Assembly (NCBI GenBank): GCA_963711505.1
Contig: CAVQEJ010000003.1
Span: forward strand, 2,542,001 to 2,606,000
Origin: JAGWRA01 sp963711505
GTDB lineage: Bacteria > Acidobacteriota > Vicinamibacteria > Vicinamibacterales > CAVVIG01
Length of the DNA: 64,000 nucleotides
Direction: 5' to 3'
Part shown: in pieces, positions 46,301 through 53,770 of the stretch
How the letters are laid out: the number at the start of each line of letters is the position of its first letter
How positions within the stretch are numbered: position 1 is the stretch's first letter
Program-made: the position numbers and the translations under genes
The notes under the pieces: model-generated
Database searches by the model: none
Seen by the model: the letters and a program-made list of their open reading frames with translations, nothing else
Told to the model about the DNA's origin: nothing

Positions 46301-47547
46301 AGGCCGTCTCCGGCTCGAAGAGATCGGTGCAGGTACTCGACCGTGGCCTCGAGCTCGCCGTCCCGCCGCTCCAGCGTCAGCGTGAGATCGAACTTCGACG
46401 TGCCGCTGGTCAGCGGCATGGGCGTCACCCGGAGTCCGTCGAGCGCCAGCCGGTTCTCGGGGTCCTCCAGGTACACGAACAGGTTCTGGAAGATCGGTGG
46501 CCGGCTCAGGTCGCGCGCGGGCGCCACCTCCTCGACCACCAGCTCGAACGGGCACTCCTCGTGCTCGTAGGCCTCGAGGCACGTGCGCCTGACGCGCGCC
46601 AGGATCTCGCGGAAGGGGACGTCGCCGTCGATCGCGGTCCGCAGCGCCAGCGTGTTCAGGAACAGCCCGACGACGTCCCGCGTCTGCGGGTGCGCCCGAT
46701 TGGCGATCGGCGTCCCGACGATGACGTCGGACTGTCCGGTGCAGCGGTGCACGAGCAGCTCGAACACCGCGAGCATCAGCATGAAGCGGCTGACGTGCTC
46801 GGCCCGCGCCAGCCCGTCGAGGCGGGCGACCAGCTCGCGCGGCAGCTGGCGCGTCACCGTCGCTCCGGCGTAGCTCTGCGCGGCCGGGCGGGCGCGATCG
46901 GCGGGCAGCTCCGAGACGGGCAGTGGGCCGGCAAGCCGCTCGCGCCAGTAATCCAGCGACCGGCGCCCGGCTTCGCCCTCGAGGTGCAGGCGCTGGAAGT
47001 CGGCGTAGTCCGCGTACTGGATCTCGAGCGGCGGCAGGCCGTGCGGCCGCCCGTGGCGGTGGGCGCCGTACAGCCGGCCGAGCTCGCGGAGGAGGATCTC
47101 GACCGACCAGGCGTCGCCGGCGATGTGGTGCAGGTTCAGGGCGAGCACGTGCTCGCCGGGCCCGAGGACGAACAGCCGGGCGCGGAACAGCGGGCCGCGA
47201 GCCAGGTCGAACGGGTCGCGGGCGTACGCGGCGAGCCGGGTGCGCAGCTCCGTCTCGCGGTCGCCGGGTGGAATGCGGGAGAGGTCGTCGCGAACGAGTG
47301 TCAGCCGGCCGTCGGCGGCAATCCGCTGCACCGGACGGCCGTCTTCGGCGCCGAACGTGGTGCGGAGCGTCTCGTGGCGGGCCACCAGCGCCCGCAGCGC
47401 CTGCTCGAGCGCCTCGTCGTCGAGAGGGCCCTCGAGCCGGAACGCCGCGGGAATCGCATACGCCGCATGGCCCGAATCGAGTGCGTCAAGCAGCCAGATG
47501 CGGCGCTGCGCGAAGGAGGCCGGAAAGGAGACGGCAGACTCGAACAT
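18512..47547 (-). CDS. NRPS1: single 29-kb eight-module peptide synthetase with two E domains and TE
   Basis: All modules run on without a start/stop junction once frame breaks are repaired, giving a protein of about 9,670 residues with 27 domains: C-A-T x3, C-A-T-E x2, C-A-T x3, TE. It starts at ATG 47547. Each A domain ends in the A10 Lys motif (for example NGKVD, SGKID, GGKVD) and each T domain has a GG(H/Q/D/S)S motif. Pockets read X, X, Gly, X (then epimerized), Gln (then epimerized), X, Ser, Tyr. Frame breaks lie near 46332, 45325, 43348, 41687, 41577, 38080, 36440, 32795, 28978, 25293 and 24282; several are clearly one extra base. It follows the beta-hydroxylase gene by 48 bp, probably in one operon. 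Confidence 0.9.
19330..22510 (-). other. NRPS1 module 8: C-A(Tyr)-T
   Basis: C domain with HHIIGDA, the same Gly-to-Ala change as module 1. The A pocket reads D-A-S (GFDAAVSEIF), T278 (VITLPPAY), V299, A301, A322, V330, C331, Lys (HGKVD), giving DASTVAAVCK, a known Tyr code. T motif FFELGGQSLLALQ near 19480. No frame break from about 24280 to the stop. It is followed directly by the thioesterase. Confidence 0.83.
22510..25720 (-). other. NRPS1 module 7: C-A(Ser)-T
   Basis: C domain with HHIIIDG, broken near 25293. The A pocket reads D-V-W (SFDVSVWELF), H278 (ALHFVPSML), I299, S301, L322, I330, D331, Lys (SGKLD), giving DVWHISLIDK, the canonical Ser code. The frame breaks near 24282 at the start of the A domain. 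T motif FFHLGGSSLKAAR near 22630. Ser offers a hydroxyl for lactonisation, carbamoylation or methylation. Confidence 0.83.
25720..28940 (-). other. NRPS1 module 6: DCL-type C-A(hydrophobic?)-T
   Basis: C domain with YPLAPLQEGLLFH and HHLLLDG, again the DCL type that accepts a D-residue, consistent with E in module 5. The A pocket reads D-A-F (NFDASIFEIF), Y278 (AYVPPFLL), S299, G301, G322, I330, C331 and Lys (SGKVD). This resembles the DAFYLG... group reported for hydrophobic residues such as Leu, but the Ser and Gly positions differ, so I leave it open. T motif FLDLGGHSLAAAR near 25830. Confidence 0.75.
28940..33500 (-). other. NRPS1 module 5: DCL-type C-A(Gln)-T-E, D-Gln
   Basis: The C domain starts with CPLAPLQEGLLFH, the signature of DCL domains that follow epimerization, with HHLLLDG; the frame breaks near 32795. 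The A pocket reads D-A-W (GFDASVWEFW), Q278 (LQLVPLQ), F299, G301, L322, I330, D331, giving DAWQFGLIDK, a Gln code. T motif FFALGGDSIKALQ near 30380. The E domain carries HHLVIDGVSWR, EGHGRE, TVGWFTSLYP and FNYLG. The DNA from the end of the A domain into the E domain is almost the same as in module 4. Confidence 0.83.
29740..30940 (-). repeat. Near-identical NRPS block, copy in module 5
   Basis: It covers the C-terminal part of the A domain, the T domain and the first half of the E domain. It aligns with 34295-35495 at a constant offset of about 4,555 bases; stretches of 50 or more bases are identical and differences are isolated substitutions. Similarity falls off sharply near 30940, upstream in transcription. 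The neighbouring E/C region is also alike (offset about 4,547), though less strictly. Confidence 0.85.
33500..38010 (-). other. NRPS1 module 4: C-A(unassigned)-T-E, D-configured residue
   Basis: C domain with HHLVTDG. The frame breaks near 36440 at the start of the A domain. Pocket residues: D-A-Q (AFDASVQQLV), E278 (CELTPTL), I299, G301, Q322, V330, F331, Lys (GGKVD), giving DAQEIGQVFK, not matched to a known residue. T motif FFAVGGDSIKALQ near 34940 is of the type that precedes epimerization domains. The E domain (about 34780-33510) has HHLVIDGVSWR, EGHGRE, TVGWFTSLYP and FNYLG, so it should be active and deliver a D-residue to the next C domain. Confidence 0.8.
34295..35495 (-). repeat. 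Near-identical NRPS block, copy in module 4
   Basis: Partner of the 29740-30940 block. The pocket-forming part of the A domain lies outside the block and differs between the two modules (unassigned versus Gln), so the copy boundary falls just after the substrate-binding core. This is the pattern expected from recombination or gene conversion between modules that keeps specificity distinct. Confidence 0.85.
38010..41180 (-). other. NRPS1 module 3: C-A(Gly)-T
   Basis: C domain with HHAIADG. The A pocket reads D-I-L (AFDIAALEVF), Q278 (VMQATPATW), W299, G301, V322, I330, W331 and Lys (SGKID), giving DILQWGVIWK, one of the Gly family (DILQLGLIWK type); the MQATPATW segment is also usual for Gly domains. 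T motif FFHLGGQSLKATR near 38130; a frame break at about 38080 falls at the end of the T domain. No epimerization domain, as expected for Gly. Confidence 0.8.
41180..44400 (-). other. NRPS1 module 2: C-A(unassigned)-T
   Basis: C domain with HHLLLDG, interrupted at 43348 by one extra base in what should read PFDRLVDE. The A domain has the segments AFDQAIEEIF, AELPTAYWHEA, LMLVGGEAL and NTYGPTEASVT. The pocket reads D-Q-E-E-L-G-T-V-T-K, with an unusual Gln at 236 and two acidic residues at 239 and 278; an amine-bearing side chain would be chemically reasonable but this is speculation. Frame breaks at about 41687 and 41577 fall in the C-terminal subdomain. T motif FFALGGHSLTATR near 41290. Confidence 0.75.
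44400..47547 (-). other. NRPS1 module 1: C-A(unassigned)-T
   Basis: The C domain starts directly at the N-terminus (SFAQRRIWLLDAL) with active site HHIAGDA, where the usual final Gly is Ala. The A domain is of an unusual branch: GFDASFHEFF, IVPVVVLSQL, LTATGEQL, NHYGPTETHVV. Reading the pocket gives D-A-H-A-T-T-H-V-V-K, which I cannot match to a known residue. The frame breaks at 46332 (one extra base in a CC) and near 45325. The T motif FFQLGGHSLSA is near 44515. With no loading module before it, this C domain either accepts the NRPS2 chain or starts a new one. Confidence 0.75.
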
Positions 47548-47595
47548 CCTGGAACTGTGTATTCAACGTGAAGAAATCGCGGGTCGGCGCGGGCG

Positions 47596-48426
47596 TCATG
47601 CATCGACCCACCACTTCTGCCCCTTGAGGCTCCGGCGGGCCTCTTCGACCATCCGGACCGTGCGATCGCGGTCCCGCGCGGCCAGCGCGCTTCGCGCCGC
47701 CGTCAGGAACTCGATCTCGGGCTCCGTGAGTTCCGGATGCCAGAGGTGCATCAGCAGGATGACGCGCGTGCTGCGCGTGTGCATCTGCACCTCGTGATCG
47801 AAGCTGTCGTCGAACAGCAGGCACTTGCCTTCCTGCCAGGTCCGCGTCTCGTCGGCGACCCGGATCCAGCCCCCCTCCGGAATCACCAGCCCGAGGTGCA
47901 TCGTCAGGCGGAAGTTCCAGGGGCCGCAGTGCGGAACCAGCTTCGCGCCGGGATTCAGCGCCGAGAACATCACCACCTCGCCCACGCGGGGGATCGAGTC
48001 GATGATCGCCGCCGTGCGGGGACACAGCGCGCGGTTCTCGTCGCACGACAGCGGCTCCTGCTTCAGGAAGAGCGCCGTGGACAGCTCGGCCGACGCGATG
48101 TCGCCCCCCTCGAGGAAGCGCTGGAACCCCTCCCGCCGGTCGCGGGCGGCCAGCAGCTCGTCACGGATGATCTGCCACGAGCCCTCGAGGACCCGGCCGG
48201 CCGCGTTGTGCATCGGATCGTGCCAGGGGGTGGCGGTCAGGCCCGGCAGGTAGAAACCGGGGCGCTGGAGCGGCTCGGGAGAGACGTAGGGCGGCCGGCC
48301 GCCCTCGGCCACCTGCACGGCGTCTTCCATCCGGCGCAGCGCCGCGGCGCCATGTCTCGCCCGCGCGGCCTCGATCGCCTCGCGCAGCAGCTCTGCATCC
48401 GTTCGTCCCGTGACTTGCTGTTCCAT
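47596..48426 (-). CDS. Aspartyl/asparaginyl beta-hydroxylase-family oxygenase
   Basis: A 276-residue protein. I chose ATG 48426 because AAGGAAG lies about 8 bases upstream; a longer frame to 48459 lacks a ribosome site. The C-terminal half has the Asp_Arg_Hydrox (PF05118) pattern: VPHCGPWNFRLTMHLGL with the first iron-binding His and the substrate/2OG-binding Arg, then WQEGKCLLFDDSFDHEV with the second His, then RVILLMHLWHPEL. These are Fe(II)/2-oxoglutarate dioxygenases that hydroxylate Asp/Asn or related residues at the beta carbon. Placed 48 bp upstream of NRPS1 on the same strand, it probably hydroxylates a carrier-bound residue. None of the readable pockets is clearly Asp or Asn, so an unassigned module or Gln could be the target. 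Confidence 0.85.
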   Translation of the reverse strand: MEQQVTGRTDAELLREAIEAARARHGAAALRRMEDAVQVAEGGRPPYVSPEPLQRPGFYLPGLTATPWHDPMHNAAGRVLEGSWQIIRDELLAARDRREGFQRFLEGGDIASAELSTALFLKQEPLSCDENRALCPRTAAIIDSIPRVGEVVMFSALNPGAKLVPHCGPWNFRLTMHLGLVIPEGGWIRVADETRTWQEGKCLLFDDSFDHEVQMHTRSTRVILLMHLWHPELTEPEIEFLTAARSALAARDRDRTVRMVEEARRSLKGQKWWVDA

Positions 48427-48486
48427 CGCGTATCTTCCTTCGGCTGGCGACCGCAGCAAGAGGCGCCGCAGGTCGAGTGAGACAGG

Positions 48487-48501
48487 GCGGTACAGTACCG
48501 C
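48487..48501. promoter_or_regulatory. Perfect palindrome upstream of the beta-hydroxylase/NRPS1 genes
   Basis: GCGGTACAGTACCGC is a 7+1+7 perfect palindrome in the 113-bp gap between the methyltransferase stop and the beta-hydroxylase start, about 60 bases before the ATG. It could be an operator for a dimeric regulator or a small hairpin in the leader. It does not match a lux box or Fur box by eye. Confidence 0.35.
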
Positions 48502-48539
48502 ATCACCCCCGGAAACGCACCCGAATTTCGGGGCCGATT

Positions 48540-49536
48540 TCAGAGAAACGGCAGGTCACGCCGCGAAAACACGAGGTCGTAATAGCCCTCGTGCAGCCGC
48601 CCGTCGACCCGCTGCGGACGCCTGGCCCGGCGGCGGTCGACGATGAGGTCCTTGGGCAGGACGTAGGTGAAGAACCCGCGGGCGCGGAACCAGTCGGCCA
48701 GGTCGTCCGGCCGGGCCGGCCGGCCCTGGTACTGCCAGTCTTCCGACGTCTCGATCACGACTTCGCAATCGGTCCGCAGCGAGCTCAACATCGGCTCCAG
48801 GCCGGCCACCACCTCGAACTCCGCTCCCTCGACGTCGATCTTGATGAGGCGCGCGTTCCGGATCTCGTCGGGCGACAGCAGCTCGGCCAGCGGCGCTGCC
48901 GTCACCTCGGCCTCGAAGCGGTTGCCGGTCAGCGGCCGGGGATGGATGCTCGTGATGCCGGTCGAGTGCTCCGGCCCGCGATACACGGCCCGACTGCCGC
49001 CGCGGTCGGCGGCCACGGCGCAGACGGCACGCACGTTGGCCGCATGCGGATTGAGCGCGAGGTTCTCCATCAGCTTCGCGAAGGTGGCCGGCGACGCCTC
49101 GATGGCGACCACCCGGCCCGACGGCCCGACCAGGCGCGAGGCCAGCAGCGAGAAGTAGCCCAGGTGCGCGCCGACGTCCACGAACAGGTCGCCCGCGGCC
49201 AGGGAGTCCTCGCACCAGTACCGACAGGTTCTCCTCGAGGACGCCGAACAGGCGGATCGCCATCGGGATGATGTCGCGCGTGGTGCCGGCGAAACGTGAT
49301 CCGAAACAGGTCGTCGTGACGAACTCGCGCGGATGATGCGTGGACGCCGCCGGCACGATCAACGCGGGAATGAGCGCACGCTTGAGGGCCGGGAAGGGGC
49401 CGTGCCGCGTGTACCGGGCGAGCGCCGGAAAGGTGAGGTCGTACACGACGCCCGCCAGGCGCGCGTGCACGTGCCGGACGGCCATGTACAGGCCGCGGAG
49501 GCTCCGCGTGAAGAGCGACTCGGGTTCGGTGTGCAT
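48540..49536 (-). CDS. FkbM-family SAM-dependent methyltransferase (one frameshift)
   Basis: It starts at ATG 49536 and reads about 330 residues when the break at about 49222 (expected NLSxYWCEDSL) is repaired. The Rossmann core has FVDVGAHLGYFSLLAS (motif I), VVAIEASPATFAKLMENL (motif II), IKIDVEGAEFEVVAGLEPML and a C-terminal YYDLVFSRR. The IDVEGAE segment is the hallmark of the FkbM family, named after the FK506 O-methyltransferase. In this position it may O-methylate a hydroxyl of the peptide, such as Ser, Thr, Tyr or a beta-hydroxyl added by the oxygenases, but FkbM-domain proteins also act on sugars. It is the first minus-strand gene of the locus. Confidence 0.83.
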
Positions 49537-49654
49537 CGATGCGGCCGTGGCGCCCCGCCGCCGGGCGGGGCCGACACGATCCTAGTCCGGCCGGCCGCCC
49601 GCGTCGACGTCCCCGTGCAGCGTTCGCGGCCGGCGCCGCGTCGCCAGCCCTGCC

Positions 49655-49682
49655 GGCCGGACTGGCACCAGCCGGCCCTTTT
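49655..49682 (+). terminator. Terminator-like hairpin in the leader of the GAF/HD-GYP gene
   Basis: GGCCGG-A-CTGG pairs with CCAG-CCGGCC around a CA loop (49655-49677), followed by CTTTTCT on the plus strand. No plus-strand gene ends just before it: the nearest upstream gene is the divergent methyltransferase. It therefore sits about 50 bases before the ATG of the HD-GYP gene and may act as an attenuator, or block read-through from an upstream promoter. Confidence 0.45.
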
Positions 49683-49732
49683 CTGGTATATCAGCACGTC
49701 GCCCCGCGACGCGACCCGCAGCCGGCCCCCCC

Positions 49733-51302
49733 ATGCCAGACGATTCCGCCTCGCTCGTCCGTCAGCTCGATGAGCTGAACCGCATCGGCGCCGCGCTGTC
49801 GGCCGAGCGCGATACCGGGAAGCTCCTCGACCTGATCCTCGCCAAGGCGCGTGCGATCACGCTCGAGCGACGCCGGCTCGCTGTACCTCGTCGGCCCGAA
49901 GGACGGCGCCGACCCGAATGATGACGAGGCGCCGCGCGTCCTGCGGTTCGCCGTGGCGCAGAACGATTCGGTCGACCTGCCGTTCCGGTTCTCCGCGCTC
50001 GAGATCACCGACCGCTCGATCGCCGGCTACGTGGCGCTGACCGGGAGCACCGTCCGCCTCGACGACGCCTACGTGCCGCCAGCCGGCGTGCCGTACACGT
50101 TCAACCATGCGTTCGACGATGCCGCCGGCTACCGCACGCAGTCGGTGCTCGCCGTCCCGATGCGCACTCCCAAGGGGCACATCGTCGGCGTCGTGCAGCT
50201 GATCAACGCGACGACCGACGGCGCAGTAACGACCTATACCGGGCGCGACGAGGCCCTGGCGCTGTCGCTGGCGTCGCAGGCGGCGGTCGCCGTCGAGAAC
50301 AGCCAGCTCTACGCCTCCATCCAGCGCCTGTTCGAGGGGTTCGTGCGCGCCTCGGTCGTGGCGATCGAAGCGCGCGACCCGGCGACCTCCGGCCATTCCT
50401 TCCGCGTCGCCAACCTGACGGTGGCCTTCGCCGAGACCGTCGACCGCGCCGACGGCGGCCCCTTTGCGTCCGTCCGCTTCTCGCGCGAGGAGATGCGCAC
50501 GCTGCGGTACGCGTCGCTGCTGCACGACTTCGGCAAGGTCGGCGTGCGCGAGGACGTACTGGTGAAGGCGAAGAAGCTGTACCCGGCGCAGCGCGAGCTC
50601 GTGCGCGAGCGGTTCAAGCTGGCGCGCCGCACGCGCGAGCTCGAGTCGATGCAGCGCCGCCTCGACTACCTGCTCGCGCACGGCCGCGACGCCTACCTCG
50701 CCCACCTGCCCGCCCTCGAGACGGCCCACCTCGAGGAGGTCGCCCACCTGGAGCAGTCGCTCGCCGCCGTCGAAGCCGCCAACGAGCCGAGCGTGCTGGC
50801 GGACGGCAGCTTCGAGCGACTGCGGGAGATCGCGGCCATCACCTTCGCCGACGCCGACGGGGCGACGCGGCCGCTGCTGACGCAGGACGAAGTGCGGTTG
50901 CTCTCGCTGCGCAAGGGCTCGCTGTCGGAAGCCGAGCGGCTGCAAATCGAGTCGCACGTGCTCCACTCGTACCGCTTCCTCAGCCAGATCCCCTGGACGA
51001 GCGAGATCCGCCGCATCCCCGACATCGCCGTCGGCCACCACGAGAAGCTGAACGGCACGGGCTATCCGAACCGGCTGTCCGGGCCGGACATCCCGATCCA
51101 GACCCGGATGATGACCATCTCCGACATCTTCGATGCGCTGTCGGCGGCCGATCGCCCGTACAAGAAGGCGGTGCCGATCGAGCGAGCCCTGCACATCCTG
51201 GAGCTGGCCGTGCAGGATGGCGAGCTCGACCCGCGGCTGTTCGCGCTGTTCGTCGAGGCGCGCGTCTTCGACAAGTGGCAGGTGGAGCCGTATGCGTATT
51301 GA
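49733..51302 (+). CDS. GAF-domain HD-GYP phosphodiesterase (one frameshift)
   Basis: It starts at ATG 49733; one extra G at about 49866 breaks the frame before GSLYLVGP. Repaired length is about 522 residues. Residues about 10-190 form a GAF sensor domain (LAVPMRTPKGHIVGVVQLIN ... ALSLASQAAVAVEN). Next comes an HD-GYP domain split by a charged helical insertion: LLHDFGKVGV provides the HD pair, HHEKLNGTGYP the GYP motif, and DIFDALSAADRPYK the third conserved segment. Proteins of this kind hydrolyse cyclic di-GMP; the GAF domain senses a small ligand. The metal ligands look intact. It is divergent from the NRPS locus. Confidence 0.87.
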
Positions 51303-51314
51303 CGCTTGAAGGCG

Positions 51315-51393
51315 GTAGGCCATAGGCGGTGGGCGATAGCGGCGGCAGGCGACAGGGGTGCCACCACCCTACCGCCCATAGCCGATCGCCTAC
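51315..51393 (+). terminator. Imperfect inverted repeat after the HD-GYP gene
   Basis: A GTAGGC-led arm (51315-51339) and a complementary arm ending GCCTAC (51369-51393) share most bases when folded. The region between is rich in GGCGATAG/GGCGACAG repeats. It lies in the 110-bp gap before the next plus-strand gene. Likely a terminator or a small repeat relic. Confidence 0.3.
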
Positions 51394-51412
51394 AGAGATT
51401 CGTCCTCCCCCC

Positions 51413-52876
51413 ATGCCTCATCCTCTTCTCTACGAGATCAACACATGGCCCTGGCTCGGGCGGCTCTCGCAGCAGCTCGGACGTCACCTGACGCTCGGCG
51501 ACGTGCCCGACGAGGAGTGGGATCGCCTGCGCGCGCTCGGGGTCGACCTCGTGTACCTGATGGGCATCTGGCGGCGCAGCGCCAGCGGCCGGCTGTTCGC
51601 GCGCGGCGACACGCGGCTCTTCCCTGCCTTCGACGAAGGGCTGCCCGGCTGGTGCCAGAGGACGTGGTCGGCTCGGCCTATTGCATCACCGGCTACGAGG
51701 TCGACCCGCGGATCGGATCGGACGAGGAACTGGCGCGCGTGCGCGCCAGCCTCCATGCCCGCGACATGCGCCTCATCGTCGACTTCATTCCCAATCACAC
51801 CGGCTTCGATCATCCCTGGGTGACGTCGCATCCGGACCGGTACGTGTGCGGATCGGCGGAGCGGTTCCGGTGCGACCCGCAGGCGTTCCGGCCGATCGAA
51901 ACCGCCGGCGGCGAGGTGCGGTTCGTCGCCTGCGGCCGCGATCCGTTCTTCCCGCCGTGGACCGACGTCGCGCAGCTCGATTACAGCCGGCCGGAGACGC
52001 GGGCGGCGATGCTCGCCGAGCTGCAGCGCGTGGCGGCGCGGGCCGACGGCGCGCGCTGCGACATGGCCATGCTCGTCCTGCCCGACGTCTTCGCGCGCAC
52101 CTGGGGCGGCATCACGGGAGTCTCGGCCGACGGCTGGGACTTCTGGCCGGAGGCGGTGGCGGCCGTTCCCGGCTTCGATCTCATCGCCGAGGTGTACTGG
52201 GATCTCGAGTGGCGGCTGCAGCAGATCGGCTTCCAGTTCACCTACGACAAGTCCCTGTACCGACCGGCTGCGGCACGGCGATGGCGCGGCCGTCCGCAGA
52301 CACCTCTGCGCCGATGCCGACTACCAGCACCGGTCCGCCCGGTTCATCGAGAACCACGACGAGCCCCGCAGCGTGCCGACGTTCGGGACTCGTGTGGAGG
52401 CGGCCGCCGTCAGCACGCTCACCGTCCCCGGGCTCCGGTTCCTGCACGACGGCCAGCTCGAAGGCCGGCGACGGCACCTGCCGGTGCAGCTCGGGCGGGC
52501 GGCCGACGAGCCGATCGACGAAGCGCTGCGGGCGTTCTACGAGCGGCTGCTCGCCGCCGTCGGGTCACCGGTGTTCCGGGAAGGCGACTGGCGGCTGCTC
52601 GACATCGCGCCGGCCGGCGACGAGTCGTGGACGAACCTGGCGGCGTGGCAATGGCGCAATGGCCACAGCCTGTGGGTCGTGGCCGTGAACCCCGGGCACG
52701 CGGCCGCCCAGGGCCACGTGCGGGTGAACGACGAGCTCCCCGACCGCGACCGCCACCTCTTCGAAGACGTCCTCGACGGCCGCGAGTACCCGTGGGAGCG
52801 CCAGGCACTCCAGGACAGCGGCGGCCTGTACATCCGCCTCGACGGCGGCGCCGCGCACGTCTTCCGCGTCCGCTGA
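51413..52876 (+). CDS. GH13-like alpha-amylase family protein (two frameshifts)
   Basis: It starts at ATG 51413 (MPHPLLYEINTWPWL). One base is missing near 51656 and one is extra near 52260; repaired length is about 487 residues. The four GH13 regions are recognisable: DFIPNHTGFDHP (region I), GARCDMAML (region II, with the nucleophile Asp), DLIAEVYWD (region III, acid/base Glu) and FIENHDEPR (region IV). The C-terminal part reads as a beta-sandwich domain. Members of this clade are usually annotated only as alpha-amylase family; substrates may be alpha-glucans or trehalose-like sugars. There is no signal peptide, so it is cytosolic. Confidence 0.8.
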
Positions 52877-52920
52877 ACGGCTTGCCCGCCCCTGCGCGAC
52901 GTAATAAGCTCGGAGGCCTC

Positions 52921-53721
52921 ATGCACGTCCGCTTCTGGGGCGTTCGCGGATCGGTCCCGTGGGCCACGGCGGAGTCCATCGGGTTCGGCTGCAACACGCC
53001 GTGCCTCGAGCTCACGGACGAACGAACCGGCAGCACCCTCGTCCTCGATGCCGGTTCGGGCATCGTCGGACTCGGTGAGGCGATGAGCGGCGACCCGCGG
53101 TCGATCGCCATCCTGCTGACGCACTATCACTGGGACCATCTGCAGGGCCTGCCCTTCTTCGGCCCCCTGTTCAGGCCCGGATGGGCGCCGACGGTCCTGG
53201 CGCCGGCGTTGTCCAGCAAGGCGTCGGTCGAAACGATCTTCGACTCGCCGTTCTTTCCCGTGCCGTACCGGCGGCTGCCGGCCCGGCCAATCATCACCCT
53301 CGTCCAGCCCGGGGAGTTCGAGATCGGCCCATTCACGATCCGCGCCCAGCCGCTGAACCATCCAGGCGGCTCGTTCGCCTACCGGATTCGCGGAACCGCG
53401 GGCGATCTCGTGTACGCGACCGACCACGAATTCGGCGACGCCGCGATCGACGCCGCGCTGGAATCGTTCATGGCCGGGGCGCGGGACGTCGTGATGGACG
53501 CCCACTTCACCCCCGACGAACTGGCCGCGCATCGCGGCTGGGGACACGGCGACTGGGCGCAGTGCGCGCGGTTCGCCGCCGCCAGCCGCGTCGGCCACCT
53601 CTGGCTCTTCCACCACAAGCCCGGACGTCCCGACACCGCCGTCGCCCGCATCGAGATCGAGGCGCGCCAGATCTTCTCCGCCACCGACGCCGCCAGCGAA
53701 GGGCGGGAGTTCGAGGTCTGA
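52921..53721 (+). CDS. MBL-fold metal-dependent hydrolase
   Basis: A 266-residue protein from ATG 52921, with GGAGG 5-6 bases upstream. It shows metallo-beta-lactamase landmarks: VRFWGVRGSVPW at the N-terminus, LDAGSGI, the metal site THYHWDHLQG, the distal His in LNHPGGS, and ATDHEFGD. The opening resembles the PhnP/RNase Z-like branch that hydrolyses phosphodiesters, including phosphoribosyl cyclic phosphates and cyclic nucleotides. It lies 44 bp after the GH13-like gene and 49 bp before the CHASE2 cyclase; a phosphodiesterase role beside a cyclase is possible but unproved. Confidence 0.82.
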   Translation: MHVRFWGVRGSVPWATAESIGFGCNTPCLELTDERTGSTLVLDAGSGIVGLGEAMSGDPRSIAILLTHYHWDHLQGLPFFGPLFRPGWAPTVLAPALSSKASVETIFDSPFFPVPYRRLPARPIITLVQPGEFEIGPFTIRAQPLNHPGGSFAYRIRGTAGDLVYATDHEFGDAAIDAALESFMAGARDVVMDAHFTPDELAAHRGWGHGDWAQCARFAAASRVGHLWLFHHKPGRPDTAVARIEIEARQIFSATDAASEGREFEV

Positions 53722-53770
53722 GGGCATTCGCAATTGCCGTGCGGCGGATGCGAGCCTATAGTATCGAACC

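Noticed and set aside
47596..48426. SyrP-like or TauD-type siderophore beta-hydroxylase
   Set aside because: The motif order (VPHCGPWNFR, FDDSFDHE, MHLWHPE) is of the Asp_Arg_Hydrox family, not the TauD HxD pattern, and no siderophore ligand genes are present.
3773..49536. MbtH-like gene, PPTase or PKS module in the cluster
   Set aside because: I looked in every gap of the NRPS locus; none is large enough, and no KS, AT or MbtH motif is seen.
51303..51412. Small plus-strand peptide gene after the HD-GYP gene
   Set aside because: The short frame is made of GGCGATAG-like repeats and has no ribosome site; a folded repeat explains it better.
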